This document shows positions 24,421 through 35,135 of a DNA stretch of 64,000 nt, one piece after another. A model generated the notes under the pieces. That model saw nothing but the letters and a program-made list of their open reading frames with translations, made no database searches and was not told the DNA's origin. The stretch comes from Methylophaga marina (lineage in GTDB: Bacteria > Pseudomonadota > Gammaproteobacteria > Nitrosococcales > Methylophagaceae). Position 1 is the stretch's first letter, and every line of letters begins with the position of its first letter. The stretch is taken from NCBI RefSeq assembly GCF_030296755.1, contig NZ_AP027741.1:2419475-2483474 (forward strand), written 5' to 3'. The translations under genes and the position numbers were made by a program.

Positions 24421-25431
24421 ATGACAATCAAAGTCGGTATTAATGGGTTTGGTCGAATCGGTCGCTTAGCTTTAAGAGCTGCATTTGATTGGGATGATAT
24501 TGAGTTTGTTCAGATTAATGATCCTGCTGCAAATGCAGACACATTGGCTCACTTACTCAACTTCGACTCAGTTCAAGGTACTTGGCATCATGAGGCGATG
24601 TCTGAAGATAATGTCATTCACATCAATGGTAAAAACATCATCTGCAGTCAGAATAAAAGCATCGCTGAGACTGACTGGTCATCCTGTGATGTTGTGATTG
24701 AAGCCAGTGGCAAAATGAAAAGCAAGGCCATCCTGCAAGATTATTTGAAACAAGGTGTAAAGCGTGTCGTTGTGACGGCGCCCGTGAAGGAAGAGGGCGT
24801 CTTAAATGTCGTGATGGGTGTCAATGATGATGGTTATGACAAAAACCAACATCAAATTGTGACAGCCGCTTCCTGCACAACAAACTCTCTTGCGCCTGTG
24901 GTAAAAGTTATTCACGATAAGTTAGGTATTAAACATGGTTCTATAACGACCATTCATAACATTACCAATACCCAGACGATCATTGATGCACCACATAAAG
25001 ACTTACGTCGCGCACGGTCATGTGGCACTAGCTTGATTCCAACAACAACAGGTTCAGCAATGGCGATTACAGAAATTTTTCCTGAGTTAAAAGGGCGTCT
25101 TAATGGGCATGCTGTACGGGTGCCGCTAACCAATGCCTCGCTAACGGACTGCGTGTTTGAGGTTGAGCGTGCAACAACAGCTGATGAAGTCAACCGTTTA
25201 TTAAAAGAAGCGGCTGATGGAGAGTTGAACGGTATTTTAGGTTTTGAACAGCGCCCTCTGGTATCGATAGATTACAAAGGTGACCCGCGTTCAAGCATTG
25301 TTGATGCCTTATCCACCATGGTCGTCAATCACACGCAGGTAAAGATTTACGCCTGGTATGACAACGAGTGGGGCTATGCTAACCGTACTGCTGAGTTAGT
25401 GCGTTTGGTCGGTCTACAGGATTCGGAGTAA
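24421..25431 (+). CDS. gapdh: ArsJ-associated glyceraldehyde-3-phosphate dehydrogenase
   Basis: 336 residues with NAD-binding INGFGRIGR at the N-terminus and the catalytic AASCTTNS (Cys152). The C-terminus reads [16 protein letters not shown]. In ars operons this enzyme uses arsenate in place of phosphate to make 1-arseno-3-phosphoglycerate, which ArsJ exports; that function comes from published family work and from the neighbour here. It sits between the phosphatase and arsJ with spacings of 2 and 6 bases. Confidence 0.92.
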   Translation: MTIKVGINGFGRIGRLALRAAFDWDDIEFVQINDPAANADTLAHLLNFDSVQGTWHHEAMSEDNVIHINGKNIICSQNKSIAETDWSSCDVVIEASGKMKSKAILQDYLKQGVKRVVVTAPVKEEGVLNVVMGVNDDGYDKNQHQIVTAASCTTNSLAPVVKVIHDKLGIKHGSITTIHNITNTQTIIDAPHKDLRRARSCGTSLIPTTTGSAMAITEIFPELKGRLNGHAVRVPLTNASLTDCVFEVERATTADEVNRLLKEAADGELNGILGFEQRPLVSIDYKGDPRSSIVDALSTMVVNHTQVKIYAWYDNEWGYANRTAELVRLVGLQDSE

Positions 25432-25437
25432 TCATCA

Positions 25438-26667
25438 ATGACAGCCTTGGCTAAGCTATCTGACGAGATTCGCCAGTATCTTATTATCACCACAAACTAC
25501 TGGGCTTTTACCTTAACTGACGGTGCATTACGCATGTTAGTGGTATTGCATTTTTATAGTTTGGGTTACAGCCCGTTGCAGATCGCCATGCTCTTCTTGT
25601 TCTACGAGATTTTTGGGGTGATCACTAATCTTGTTGGAGGCTGGCTAGGTGCACATATTGGCCTGAATAAAACCATGAATATCGGGCTGCTGCTGCAAGT
25701 TGTCGCCTTATCTATGCTACTTGTGCCGAGTGAATGGTTAACTGTTATCTGGGTCATGGCGGCACAGGCCTTATCCGGTGTCGCCAAAGACTTAAATAAA
25801 ATGAGTGCCAAAAGTGCCATCAAGTTACTGGTGCCAAAAGAGGAAAATGGTCAGCTCTATAAATGGGTTGCCGCGTTAACCGGGTCAAAAAATGCATTAA
25901 AAGGGGTGGGCTTTTTTCTCGGAGGCGGTCTGCTCACGCTGATTGGATTTAAAGGGGCGGTCTTAGTGATGGCCCTTGGATTAATGATGGTTTGGATATT
26001 TAGTCTGTTTTCTCTTAAACAAGAGCTTGGTAGAGCTAAAAATAAGCCTAAATTTAGTCATGTTTTTTCTAAAAGCCAGTCAGTTAATGTGCTTTCTGCC
26101 GCCAGAATGTTTTTATTTGGTTCACGAGATGTCTGGTTTGTTGTGGCTTTACCTGTTTATTTATCCACCAGCTTTGGTTGGGATCACTGGTATGTAGGCG
26201 GTTTTTTGGCTTTATGGGTGATAGGTTACGGCGCGGTACAAGGTTTTACGCCTAGATTAACTACCCGCTCTAAAAAGAGACTTCCAGATGGCAAAGATGC
26301 CTTATTTTGGGCGCTCGCCTTAAGTTTAATTCCAGTAGTGATCGCAGTCGCATTGACCTATAACTGGCATAAAGAGCTGGTACTGATAGTGGGGCTGATG
26401 ATTTTTGGTGTTTTATTTGCCATTAATTCAGCGTTGCATAGTTATCTGATTGTCAGTTATGCAGGTGAAGACGGCGTATCACTTGATGTCGGCTTTTATT
26501 ACATGGCAAATGCCATGGGCAGGCTCATAGGTACGGTGCTTTCAGGCTGGCTCTACCAGTCTTATGGTTTAGGGTTTTGTTTATGGGTGTCTGCTTTATT
26601 TATCGTCATAACAGCCGTGATATCGCTGTATTTACCCAAACATAAACGAGCAAATGCCAGTATTTAA
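25438..26667 (+). CDS. arsJ: Organoarsenical efflux transporter ArsJ (MFS)
   Basis: 409 residues, about 11-12 hydrophobic segments. The N-terminal TTNYWAFTLTDGALRMLV and LLFLFYEIFGVITNLVGG segments are characteristic of ArsJ. It exports 1-arseno-3-phosphoglycerate made by the upstream GAPDH; outside the cell this hydrolyses and releases arsenate, so the pair works as an arsenate efflux route. No arsB, acr3 or typical arsC is present in the window. Confidence 0.92.
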   Translation: MTALAKLSDEIRQYLIITTNYWAFTLTDGALRMLVVLHFYSLGYSPLQIAMLFLFYEIFGVITNLVGGWLGAHIGLNKTMNIGLLLQVVALSMLLVPSEWLTVIWVMAAQALSGVAKDLNKMSAKSAIKLLVPKEENGQLYKWVAALTGSKNALKGVGFFLGGGLLTLIGFKGAVLVMALGLMMVWIFSLFSLKQELGRAKNKPKFSHVFSKSQSVNVLSAARMFLFGSRDVWFVVALPVYLSTSFGWDHWYVGGFLALWVIGYGAVQGFTPRLTTRSKKRLPDGKDALFWALALSLIPVVIAVALTYNWHKELVLIVGLMIFGVLFAINSALHSYLIVSYAGEDGVSLDVGFYYMANAMGRLIGTVLSGWLYQSYGLGFCLWVSALFIVITAVISLYLPKHKRANASI

Positions 26668-26734
26668 CATCAGAGAACGCAAATCAGAATGTAGTAGTGT
26701 CATCGGGTAAGGATTACAAAGGACTTTTATTTCA

Positions 26735-26756
26735 GAGTGTCGTTTTATAGACGCTC
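26735..26756 (+). other. Small hairpin after the ars operon
   Basis: GAGTGTC pairs with GACGCTC (one G-T pair) around an 8-base loop. It has no T tract, so it is only a weak terminator candidate. Confidence 0.3.
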
Positions 26757-26813
26757 AAGCTTATCTCTTCACATAGAAAAGACAGTTTCTCTCCTATAGT
26801 TAGCCAGCGAACT

Positions 26814-26834
26814 ATTTGATGACTTTGTTATCAA
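26814..26834 (+). promoter_or_regulatory. Possible operator upstream of the old yellow enzyme gene
   Basis: TTTGAT and ATCAAA, 9 bases apart, form an inverted repeat about 33 bases before the start codon. No regulator gene is adjacent, so the function is a guess. Confidence 0.3.
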
Positions 26835-26866
26835 ACTGATCATCTGGACAACAAAGGAGGAAGTAT

Positions 26867-27955
26867 ATGAATGACTTATTCAGTCCTATGAAGATGGGCT
26901 CAGTGGAACTCAAAAACGGCATTTTTATGGCCCCACTAACACGAAACAGAGCCCATGATGATACGGATATCCCCAATGATCTCGCCATCACATACTATTC
27001 ACAACGTGCCAGTGCTGGTCTCATCATTGCTGAAGGCACGCAAATCAGCAAGATGGGGAAAGGTTATATCAAGACCCCTGGTATTTACTCTGACGAACAA
27101 GTAGCTAAATGGAAAGAAATCACGGATGCCGTTCACGACAAAGGTGGAAAGATTTTCTTACAACTCTGGCATGTTGGCCGAATCAGTTATCAATCGGTAC
27201 TCCCTGAAGGAGAGCAACCTCTAGCCCCATCAGCTATTCGCGCTGAAGCGCAAACATTTGTCGATGGGCAGATGGTGGATGTATCTGAGCCACGAGCCAT
27301 GACCGCTGATGATATTGATAATCTGATTGAAGAATACAAAACAGCTGCTCGTAATGCAGACAAAGCAGGCTTTGATGGCGTGGAAATTCATGCTGCCAAC
27401 GGATATCTGTTAAACCAGTTCATCTGTGACAGCAGTAACCAGCGTACCGATAATTATGGTGGTTCCGTCGAGAACCGTATTCGTCTGGTTAATCAGGTGG
27501 TTGAGGCTGTGCTTGAAGTGATGGATGCTGGCCGTGTTGGTATTCGATTGTCACCCACTGGTACTTTCAACGATGTTAGTGACAGTGAGCCACTCACTAC
27601 ATACAGTGCGCTGATCAAACAGCTTAACGAGCATAAGTTAGCTTATGTCCATATCGTTGAGCGTTTTCCCGGCATTGATGTGAGTAATGAGGACTTATAC
27701 ATCGTTGAACAGATAATCAAACAATGGCAAGGCTTTTACATTGCCAATGGTGACTACAATCTGCTGACAGCACAGGATGCGGTCAAAAGCCAACGTGCTA
27801 ATGCCGTAGCATTTGGTCGTCAATATATTGCTAACCCGGATCTGGTGGAACGCCTCAAAGCCGGGGCTGCACTGAACACGCCCGATCAAAATACTTTCTA
27901 TGGTGGTGGTGCCGAAGGCTACACCGATTACCCATTTCTGGAGGATGCTCGTTAA
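26867..27955 (+). CDS. nemA: Old yellow enzyme-type alkene reductase (NemA-like)
   Basis: 362 residues, FMN-dependent TIM barrel. N-terminal FSPMKMGSVELKN and APLTRNRA are family hallmarks. The substrate-binding pair lies in VEIHAANGYLLNQF, and a C-terminal FMN-phosphate region reads AVAFGRQYIANPDL. Such enzymes reduce activated alkenes, nitro compounds or N-ethylmaleimide with NAD(P)H. A strong AAAGGAGG site precedes ATG. It stands 51 bases before the semialdehyde dehydrogenase gene, so the two may be a small detoxification operon. Confidence 0.92.
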   Translation: MNDLFSPMKMGSVELKNGIFMAPLTRNRAHDDTDIPNDLAITYYSQRASAGLIIAEGTQISKMGKGYIKTPGIYSDEQVAKWKEITDAVHDKGGKIFLQLWHVGRISYQSVLPEGEQPLAPSAIRAEAQTFVDGQMVDVSEPRAMTADDIDNLIEEYKTAARNADKAGFDGVEIHAANGYLLNQFICDSSNQRTDNYGGSVENRIRLVNQVVEAVLEVMDAGRVGIRLSPTGTFNDVSDSEPLTTYSALIKQLNEHKLAYVHIVERFPGIDVSNEDLYIVEQIIKQWQGFYIANGDYNLLTAQDAVKSQRANAVAFGRQYIANPDLVERLKAGAALNTPDQNTFYGGGAEGYTDYPFLEDAR

Positions 27956-28006
27956 TTTTCAATCTGCAATCAACGCGAATTTTCTTACTATCAAAGAGGA
28001 TAAAAC

Positions 28007-29415
28007 ATGACTCAAGCAGAATTGAAAACAACCGATATTTCTCGTCAAACAATTGATACCTATAACCCTGCCACAGAAGAGGTGTATAAAACCTACTATC
28101 TGCATACCAAGCAGGAAGCAGAAGCGTTAATTGATGATTCTCATAAAGCCTTTCAGCGCTGGAGAAACACCTCACTTGAAGAGCGTGCCAGCATTATCAA
28201 AAAAATCGCTGAATTGCTGCGTCGTGACAAAGCCAAATTAGCTCAAATGATGGCTAAACAAATGGGTAAACCCTTAGCACTAGGCGAAGGTGAAGCCGAG
28301 CAATGTGCTGCTATCTGTGAATATACCGCTGAGCATGGCATTGACGCTCTGGCTGATGAAGAGCGTGACATCGCTGTGGGTAAGAAAGGCATTATTACCT
28401 ATCAGCCTGAAGGCGTGATCTTAGGCATGCAGCCTTGGAATTTCCCGCTTTATCAATGTATTCGCTACAGCATTGCGGTGATTATGGCCGGTAATACGAC
28501 AGTGTTTAAGCATGATGAGTCCTGCTTTGAAACAGCAGAAACCATTCAGAAGATTTATGAAGAAGCGGGTTTACCCAAGGGCGTATTTAGCTGCCTATTT
28601 GTTGATGGTGAAACGGCTGATGAATTGATTGCTCATCCTCATATTCGGGGTGTGACGTTTACTGGCAGTGCCCGTATCGGTCGACTGATTGCCAAAATTT
28701 CTGGTGAGCATCTGAAGAAAAATGTACTGGAACTGGGGGGAGTGACGCCTATATCGTTTTGAAAGATGCCGATATCGATCTGGCAGTCAAAACCTGCGTT
28801 CAGGGCCGTGTCATGAATAGTGGTCAAACCTGTATTGCAGCGAAACGGTTTATTATTGAAGCCCCTGTTTATGAAGAGTTCAGAGATAAATATGTCGCGG
28901 CAATGAAGCAACTGACCTTTGGTGACCCAACCAATAGTGATCATGATATGGGACCATTGGCACGTGTTGATCTGCGTGACAAGCTGCATCAGCAGGTTCA
29001 GGAGTCGGTGATGAAAGGGGCCACATGCTTATGTGGTGGTGAAGTACCTGATCAAAAAGGTGCCTATTACCCAGCCACGGTATTGGAAAACATCCAAGCT
29101 GGCAGTCCGGCGTATGACGATGAGTTATTTGGCCCGGTGGCTGCGTTATTCAAAGTCGCTGATGAAGCTGAAGCCATTGAGCTTGCTAATGACCACCGAT
29201 ATGGACTTGGTGGCGGCATTTTCTCTAAAGATGAGGAGCGTGCTATTCGTATTGCCCGTGAACAACTCGATACGGGCATGGTGAACATTAATGGTTACGC
29301 TGGTCCTCAAGCCAATATGCCCTTCGGCGGTGTAAAAGAAAGTGGTTATGGTCGTGAGCATGGTGGCTTTGGTATAAAAGAATTTGTGAATGCTAAATCG
29401 TTATTTGTTGCATAA
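28007..29415 (+). CDS. Sad/GabD-type semialdehyde dehydrogenase, split by a frameshift
   Basis: Two frames (28007-28762 and the continuation to 29415) together make one aldehyde dehydrogenase of about 469 residues, the normal length. The break is at G6 (28735-28740). One more G, or a -1 slip, turns LGGVTPISF-stop into LELGG-SDAYIVLKDADIDLAV, the conserved sequence. The catalytic Cys is in NSGQTCIAAKRF (about residue 276) and MQPWNFPL marks the NAD pocket. It resembles succinate-semialdehyde dehydrogenase Sad. As written the product would lack the catalytic Cys. A GAGGA site precedes ATG. Confidence 0.87.
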
Positions 29416-29445
29416 ACCACTGACTGCATTACATTGAAAGGAATG

Positions 29446-29480
29446 AATCCCGGACCAGCTTGCTGGTCCGGGATTTTTTT
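29446..29480. terminator. Bidirectional rho-independent terminator
   Basis: AATCCCGGACCAGC pairs with GCTGGTCCGGGATT around a 2-base centre, followed by T7. It lies between the dehydrogenase gene and the convergent efflux-gene fragment. Confidence 0.93.
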
Positions 29481-29500
29481 ATCACACGATGTTGTTTGAG

Positions 29501-30361
29501 TTAATGCACAGTGGCTGGCGAACCCACCTCTGATTTTGCAGGTTTTTGAATTAACAGCACCATCGGTAACATGGCAAATGCCGCGAGTCCCGACAGAATA
29601 AAGGCATCCTGAAACGCTAGCATTGAGGCTTGAGCCATGACTTCATTCGCTAAAACCTTGGCCCCCATCCCTGTGTCAGGTGACAAGCCTAAAGGTGCTA
29701 AATACTGAGAGACAGCTGGGTTAAAAGGCGTGATCTGCTCTGTCAGAATGGCATAGTGAAGATTGGTTCTGCGAGCAAGTTGCCAGCCAATAATGGCGAT
29801 ACCGACTGATGAAGCAAGCGAACGCATCACACTATATATGCCAGAAGCTTCATCTTGTTTTTCTGAGGAAATATTCTGGAAAGCCAGTGTCGACATAGGC
29901 ACGAAAAACAGTCCCATACCTAACCCTGAGATAACTCCAGGCCAGGCAAGCTGCCAAAAACTCACGTCCAGGTTCAGGTTGGCCAGCATGAAATTCCCCG
30001 TACCTGTGAGAATTAAACCGATGGCTAATAATAGACGCGGATCAAAGCGGTTCACCAGAAATGAACCGGTCACTACCATAGAAAAACCAGCCGCAATACC
30101 ACGTGGAATAAACAATTGGCCTGATTCCAATACAGGGTAATCCAACAATCCCTGAACAAATAAAGGCAAAATAGCAATGGCCCCAAACATCGAGACACCA
30201 AAGCCAACGATGGCGACATTGCCCGCGGCAAAGCTTCTATCTTTCAGTAGTGAAAAGTCAATGATATTGAGCTTACGCCCCATGCCACGCACAAAGAAAA
30301 TAAAGCCGGTGACAGCAGAGATAATGGCGGTCACCTGAATCAGATGAGAATCAAACCAATC
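29501..30361 (-). pseudogene. DHA2/EmrB-type drug efflux MFS gene, 5' end lost to an IS
   Basis: About 286 C-terminal residues of a 14-helix DHA2 transporter. The frame stays open past the apparent GTG start at 30334 and reads DWFDSHLIQ, the usual central segment of EmrB proteins, right up to the IS end at 30362. The N-terminal half, with the promoter and the D1/D5 motifs, is missing. Beyond the IS the sequence is unrelated, so the 5' half was deleted rather than merely interrupted. Remaining helices include GFGVSMFGAIAILPLF and GLGMGLFFVPMSTLAF. Not expected to be functional. Confidence 0.85.
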
Positions 30362-30425
30362 TGTAGTGGTTTACTGATCCCGGACACCATTTTAGGAGGT
30401 ACTATGACCTCCACAGAGGTGTTCA

Positions 30426-31588
<1,163 letters not shown>

Positions 31589-31645
31589 CCACTACAGATT
31601 TTACCCCGATAGATTATTAAACCAGGATTGCTTAAGGTTATTTGG

Positions 31646-31732
31646 GGTCAGATTAAAGACTATTAATATCAGCCTTTTTAAACGAGGCTGAATAACGGGA
31701 GTAAGCTATTCTTACACTGACCTAAATACCTG
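31646..31732 (+). repeat. Dispersed intergenic repeat, copy A
   Basis: Contains TATTTGGGGTCAGAT, AAGACTATTAA, GGCTGAAT, AGTAAGCTATT and CTAAATAC in this order. The same blocks recur in copy B (34689-34767) and the last three in copy C. The GGGGTCAGA block resembles sequences that flank RAYT transposase genes in gammaproteobacteria; that link is from memory and unverified. Confidence 0.6.
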
Positions 31733-31820
31733 AAGTCGAAAGAATATGTTTGAATTAATGGCATTTTTTGACTTGTGAAAGACGGTCTATCCCCTGACTA
31801 TTTGATTGAAAATAACGGAT

Positions 31821-32813
31821 ATGTACTACAGAAGAAAACATGGCACGGGTTTTACCTACATTGATGAACAGAATGAAACGGTAAAAGATAAATCTATAAG
31901 AGAGTGGTTCACCAGCTTGGTCATACCGCCGGCATGGACTGATGTTGAAATATCAGAGGATAAAAAAGCCGATATCTTAGCGACAGGAAGGGATGCTAAA
32001 GATAGAAAACAATATATTTACAATCCTGATATTCAAGAAAAACATAACCAAGAAAAATTCGACCGTATCATTCGTTTTGCTGAGCAGTTAGAGCATATGC
32101 GGCGTGTCACAGGCCAACATTTACGAAAACGTAAGATGTCGAGAGAAAAAGTCTTATCCACCATGCTACGTCTAATGGATCAAGCCTATTTTCGACCCGG
32201 TAGCCCTAGATACACGGAAGAAAATAATACGTATGGTTTAACCACGTTACGAAAAAAGCATGTAGAAATTAATGACGACGAAATTATATTTTCGTATCTG
32301 GGTAAGTCTGGTCAGGAACAAGAACGTCATGTCGAAGATAAAAAATTAGCCAATGCTATTAAAAACTTAGACGATATTCCCGGTTATCGCCTGTTCAAAT
32401 ACTATGATGAAAATAACAATAAAAAAGAAGTTGAAGCCAGTGAGCTTAACGATTTTATTCATGAGTGTATGGGCGAGGAATTTTCAGCGAAAGATTTCAG
32501 GACATGGGCTGGTACTATGATCGCTGCATTGGCTTTTGATGAACTCGGTACAGTCAGCAAAGAAGACCAAGCGTCGCTTGATAAGAATATTAAATCCGTG
32601 GTCGTGAGTGTTTCAGAGCAGCTGGGTAATACTCCAGCTGTTGCAAAAAGTGCTTATATTGATCCCAGAGTCATTGATAATTATATTGAGGGTAAGACAG
32701 CACATTATTTCTTAGATCAAGTGAAACACTTAATAAAAGACAATCAAAATTTGTCAGAAGAAGAATTAAGTGTGTTGTGCATGCTAAGAGAGAGTTTAAA
32801 GCAAAAGTCTTAA
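31821..32813 (+). CDS. DNA topoisomerase IB
   Basis: About 330 residues, the compact bacterial/poxvirus-type enzyme. The N-terminal part has FTYIDEQN, IPPAWTDVEI and DAKDRKQYIYN; the catalytic domain has VLSTMLRLMD, YGLTTLRKKHV and FRTWAGT. The nucleophile Tyr is in AKSAYIDPRVI (about residue 279). The enzyme relaxes supercoils through a 3'-phosphotyrosyl link. Start is uncertain: TTG 31806 and ATG 31821 both lack a clear ribosome site. It lies alone among mobile fragments and may be acquired. Confidence 0.88.
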   Translation: MYYRRKHGTGFTYIDEQNETVKDKSIREWFTSLVIPPAWTDVEISEDKKADILATGRDAKDRKQYIYNPDIQEKHNQEKFDRIIRFAEQLEHMRRVTGQHLRKRKMSREKVLSTMLRLMDQAYFRPGSPRYTEENNTYGLTTLRKKHVEINDDEIIFSYLGKSGQEQERHVEDKKLANAIKNLDDIPGYRLFKYYDENNNKKEVEASELNDFIHECMGEEFSAKDFRTWAGTMIAALAFDELGTVSKEDQASLDKNIKSVVVSVSEQLGNTPAVAKSAYIDPRVIDNYIEGKTAHYFLDQVKHLIKDNQNLSEEELSVLCMLRESLKQKS

Positions 32814-32916
32814 TCCATTAGAATCAACGTAGATAAGGAATCAATAGAATCATATCGTTTGATTTTATACATATAGATTAAATTAATTTTAATCGTCATT
32901 TAAGCAAGGATTGCTC

Positions 32917-33111
32917 ATGATCAGATTACCAAGATTATTCAAAAAAGATTGTCCACAATATCTCATTCAACGTGACAATTTCCATCAAGCTGTTTTCTTT
33001 TCTGATGAAGATGACTCAGTCTATTTAGTTAAGCTCAAAGACTTCCCCGAGCGGTTTGAAGTAAAAATTCATCCTATAAAAATCAAACATTCTGACCGTA
33101 TTGGTTCTTGA
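32917..33111 (+). pseudogene. N-terminal fragment of a RAYT/IS200-like transposase
   Basis: 64 residues: RLPRLFKKDCPQYLIQRDN, then HQAVFFSDEDDSVYLVKLKDF. This matches the opening of REP-associated tyrosine transposases (PRL...YHIIQRGNNRQAVFF). It stops just before the HxH metal site and the catalytic Tyr region, so it cannot be active. AAGGA lies 6 bases before ATG 32917. A GACCCCATT block shortly downstream (about 33142-33150) resembles the complement of the flanks of such genes. Confidence 0.7.
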
Positions 33112-33173
33112 ATTTCCTCATTAAAACTGCAATTCGAAGTAGACCCCATTGCATTTTTCATCAAGGTAATTAA

Positions 33174-34658
33174 ATGCGTTTATTTAAAAATATCTGGCAG
33201 CAAATCATGGATATTAATCCATTTAAGGGTGATGTTTTACCGTCACGTGTATATCTATTTGAAAGAGGGCGGCCATGTCTCCCTTTTCCTCATCTTTTGA
33301 ACTATAAAACGCCTTTGGCACTCTTCGATGCTTTTTATACAAATGCTAAATCACCTGATTTGTTTGAGCGTGATAACCGCTATTTATATGTGATGGGTAT
33401 GCCACCGGTTTTCATTACGCGTGATCCAGCCGTCATTAGAGCTGTTCTTCTTGCTACAGGCGATAAGCCCGGACAATTTAATCGTGATACGACACCCATG
33501 ACTGGAATTGCCCGTGTCACCGGAGTCAATTCTCTCCTATATGCAAACGGCAAAGTATGGCGAAAACAAAAACAGATGTCAGCGGGGCCTTTTGGAAAAG
33601 GCTCTCTGTTCCAACCTGAAGAGTTTCATGAGTTTGAGAAAACGTTTCGTAAAACGATAGAGAAACGATTAATCGTTTTACGTGATGCGCAGAAGATGAG
33701 TAAGAAAAACATTTATCGCGTCGAAATTGAACAGGAAATTCAACCTATCATGTTGGAAATGTTAGTGAATAATTTCTTTGGTGGTTCGGTTGACTATAAG
33801 GAGTTACGCGAATGTTATGTCCCTGCGTTACTTTCGTTAATTGATTACATGATTACTAATACCGTGGCACCTAACCTTTCGGCTATTCATCAATTTATTA
33901 CGGGAAAAGGAGCTGATGTAAAGCGTTGGAGGGAAGCCCTTGAGGACTTAACTGACATTGCACTTTCTGGCAGAGGCGAAAAGTCAGGACATTGGAAAAA
34001 CTTCATTGATAAAGTTGAAGATGAAGAGGCATTGCGGAGCAATATCAGAGTATTTTTAGCCGGGGCTTTAGAAGCGACTTCATCGTTTGCGACTTGGACG
34101 TTATCTCATTTGTCACGACAACCTGAGTTGCAAGAGATGATATATAGCGAAGTAAAAGACATTGATGTTTACGACCCCGAAAGCTTAACCGAAGCAAAAT
34201 TGCTTAATCAGTGTTTGAATGAAACCTTACGTTTAACCCCCTCACTTTATTTTTTTCCCCGGAAAGCCACGGCCGATACATGGCTTAAATTAGACGATAC
34301 AAGAAAAATCATGATTCCCAAAAATACCACCATCCGACTGGATATTTGGAATGCAAACCGCAACGAAGCTTTTTGGGGCAAAGAGGTTTCTGGATATCCG
34401 GCAGACGGTTTTTCACCTTTACGCTGGGATGAGCTGACGCGTCGAGGCATAACGCGTAAAAATTTAACCCATTTTGGATTTGGTTTAGGAGCTCGTGTAT
34501 GCCCGGGTCAATTTCTTGGTCAATTAGAGGTAGGGCTAGTCGTCGGCGCCTTTATCAAGGTATTCAAATTTAAAGCTGTTAATAATGCATCTGGAGTGCG
34601 TGCTGGTGTTACAACCAAACCAGGTGATGGGACTTTAATGGATCTCGAACTGCGATAA
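33174..34658 (+). CDS. Cytochrome P450
   Basis: 494 residues with the full set of P450 motifs. These are the I-helix AGALEATSS (from about residue 296), the K-helix ExxR in NETLRLTPS (from about 350) and the heme-binding loop FGFGLGARVCPGQ with ligand Cys443. There is no N-terminal membrane anchor. Subfamily and substrate cannot be read from the sequence, and no ferredoxin or reductase gene is adjacent. An AAGG site lies 8 bases before ATG. It sits between two copies of an intergenic repeat together with mobile-element debris, suggesting acquisition. Confidence 0.9.
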   Translation: MRLFKNIWQQIMDINPFKGDVLPSRVYLFERGRPCLPFPHLLNYKTPLALFDAFYTNAKSPDLFERDNRYLYVMGMPPVFITRDPAVIRAVLLATGDKPGQFNRDTTPMTGIARVTGVNSLLYANGKVWRKQKQMSAGPFGKGSLFQPEEFHEFEKTFRKTIEKRLIVLRDAQKMSKKNIYRVEIEQEIQPIMLEMLVNNFFGGSVDYKELRECYVPALLSLIDYMITNTVAPNLSAIHQFITGKGADVKRWREALEDLTDIALSGRGEKSGHWKNFIDKVEDEEALRSNIRVFLAGALEATSSFATWTLSHLSRQPELQEMIYSEVKDIDVYDPESLTEAKLLNQCLNETLRLTPSLYFFPRKATADTWLKLDDTRKIMIPKNTTIRLDIWNANRNEAFWGKEVSGYPADGFSPLRWDELTRRGITRKNLTHFGFGLGARVCPGQFLGQLEVGLVVGAFIKVFKFKAVNNASGVRAGVTTKPGDGTLMDLELR

Positions 34659-34688
34659 CGCTTATAGACCAAGATATTGATAACCTAG

Positions 34689-34767
34689 GATATTTGGACC
34701 AGATAAGACTATTAAGATTAACCTGACCCAATCGTGGCCGAATTTCGCAAAGTAAACTAATTGTAAA
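34689..34767 (+). repeat. Dispersed intergenic repeat, copy B
   Basis: Contains TATTTGG, CAGAT, AAGACTATTAA, GTGGCCGAAT, AAAGTAAACTA and TAAATAC, collinear with copy A apart from small gaps. From 34734 it is about 25/30 identical to copy C at 35510. It separates the P450 gene from higBA. Confidence 0.65.
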
Positions 34768-34821
34768 TACTGCGCAGATTTTGTGTTGCTCCGCCGGAGT
34801 TTGCGACGATAGGCGCGTTAG

Positions 34822-34850
34822 TTGTACCTTGTTGCGCAACGCGCTACAAT
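34822..34850 (+). promoter_or_regulatory. higBA promoter and operator
   Basis: TTGTAC (34822-34827), a 17-base spacer and TACAAT (34845-34850) form a near-consensus promoter. The palindrome GTTGCGCAAC (34831-34840) lies in the spacer, where HigA would block polymerase. The higB ATG begins only 6 bases after the -10 and has no ribosome site, implying a leaderless transcript. Confidence 0.7.
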
Positions 34851-34856
34851 TACTTC

Positions 34857-35135
34857 ATGATTAAGTCATTTAAACATAAAGGTCTGAAACTATTTTTCGA
34901 GAAAGGCAAGACATCAGGCATACAAGCAGTGCACGCAAAGAAACTTCGTATGCAGTTAGTTGCTATTCATACCGCACAAGAAATAGATGACGTTAATCTA
35001 CCAGGTTTTTTTCTCCATCCTTTAAAAGGAGAAAGAGCCAATATCTGGTCTATATCAGTTAACGGTAACTGGAGAGTAACTTTCGAATTCAAGGATGGTA
35101 ATGCTTACATCTTAAATTATGAGGATTATCACTAA
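34857..35135 (+). CDS. higB: HigB-type toxin (RelE/ParE superfamily)
   Basis: 92 residues, a ribosome-dependent mRNA interferase family. The typical pattern is visible: FKHKGLKLFFEKG near the start, HAKKLRMQL in the helix, LHPLKGERANIWSISVNGNWRVTFEF in the core sheet, and a final YILNYEDYH with conserved His. Toxin-first order and overlap with higA by one base are characteristic of higBA modules. Translation may be leaderless. Confidence 0.92.
   Translation: MIKSFKHKGLKLFFEKGKTSGIQAVHAKKLRMQLVAIHTAQEIDDVNLPGFFLHPLKGERANIWSISVNGNWRVTFEFKDGNAYILNYEDYH

Noticed and set aside
28735-28741. G GGG GGA as a programmed frameshift site in the semialdehyde dehydrogenase
   Set aside because: The slip would restore the frame, but runs of G are common error sites, no stimulatory structure was seen, and no aldehyde dehydrogenase is known to use recoding.
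34653-34825. TAACGC after the P450 stop and GCGTTAG before higB as a long attC
   Set aside because: The span is about 170 bases, the internal arms do not pair, and GTTAGTT misses the consensus. The region is better explained by repeat copy B and the higBA promoter.
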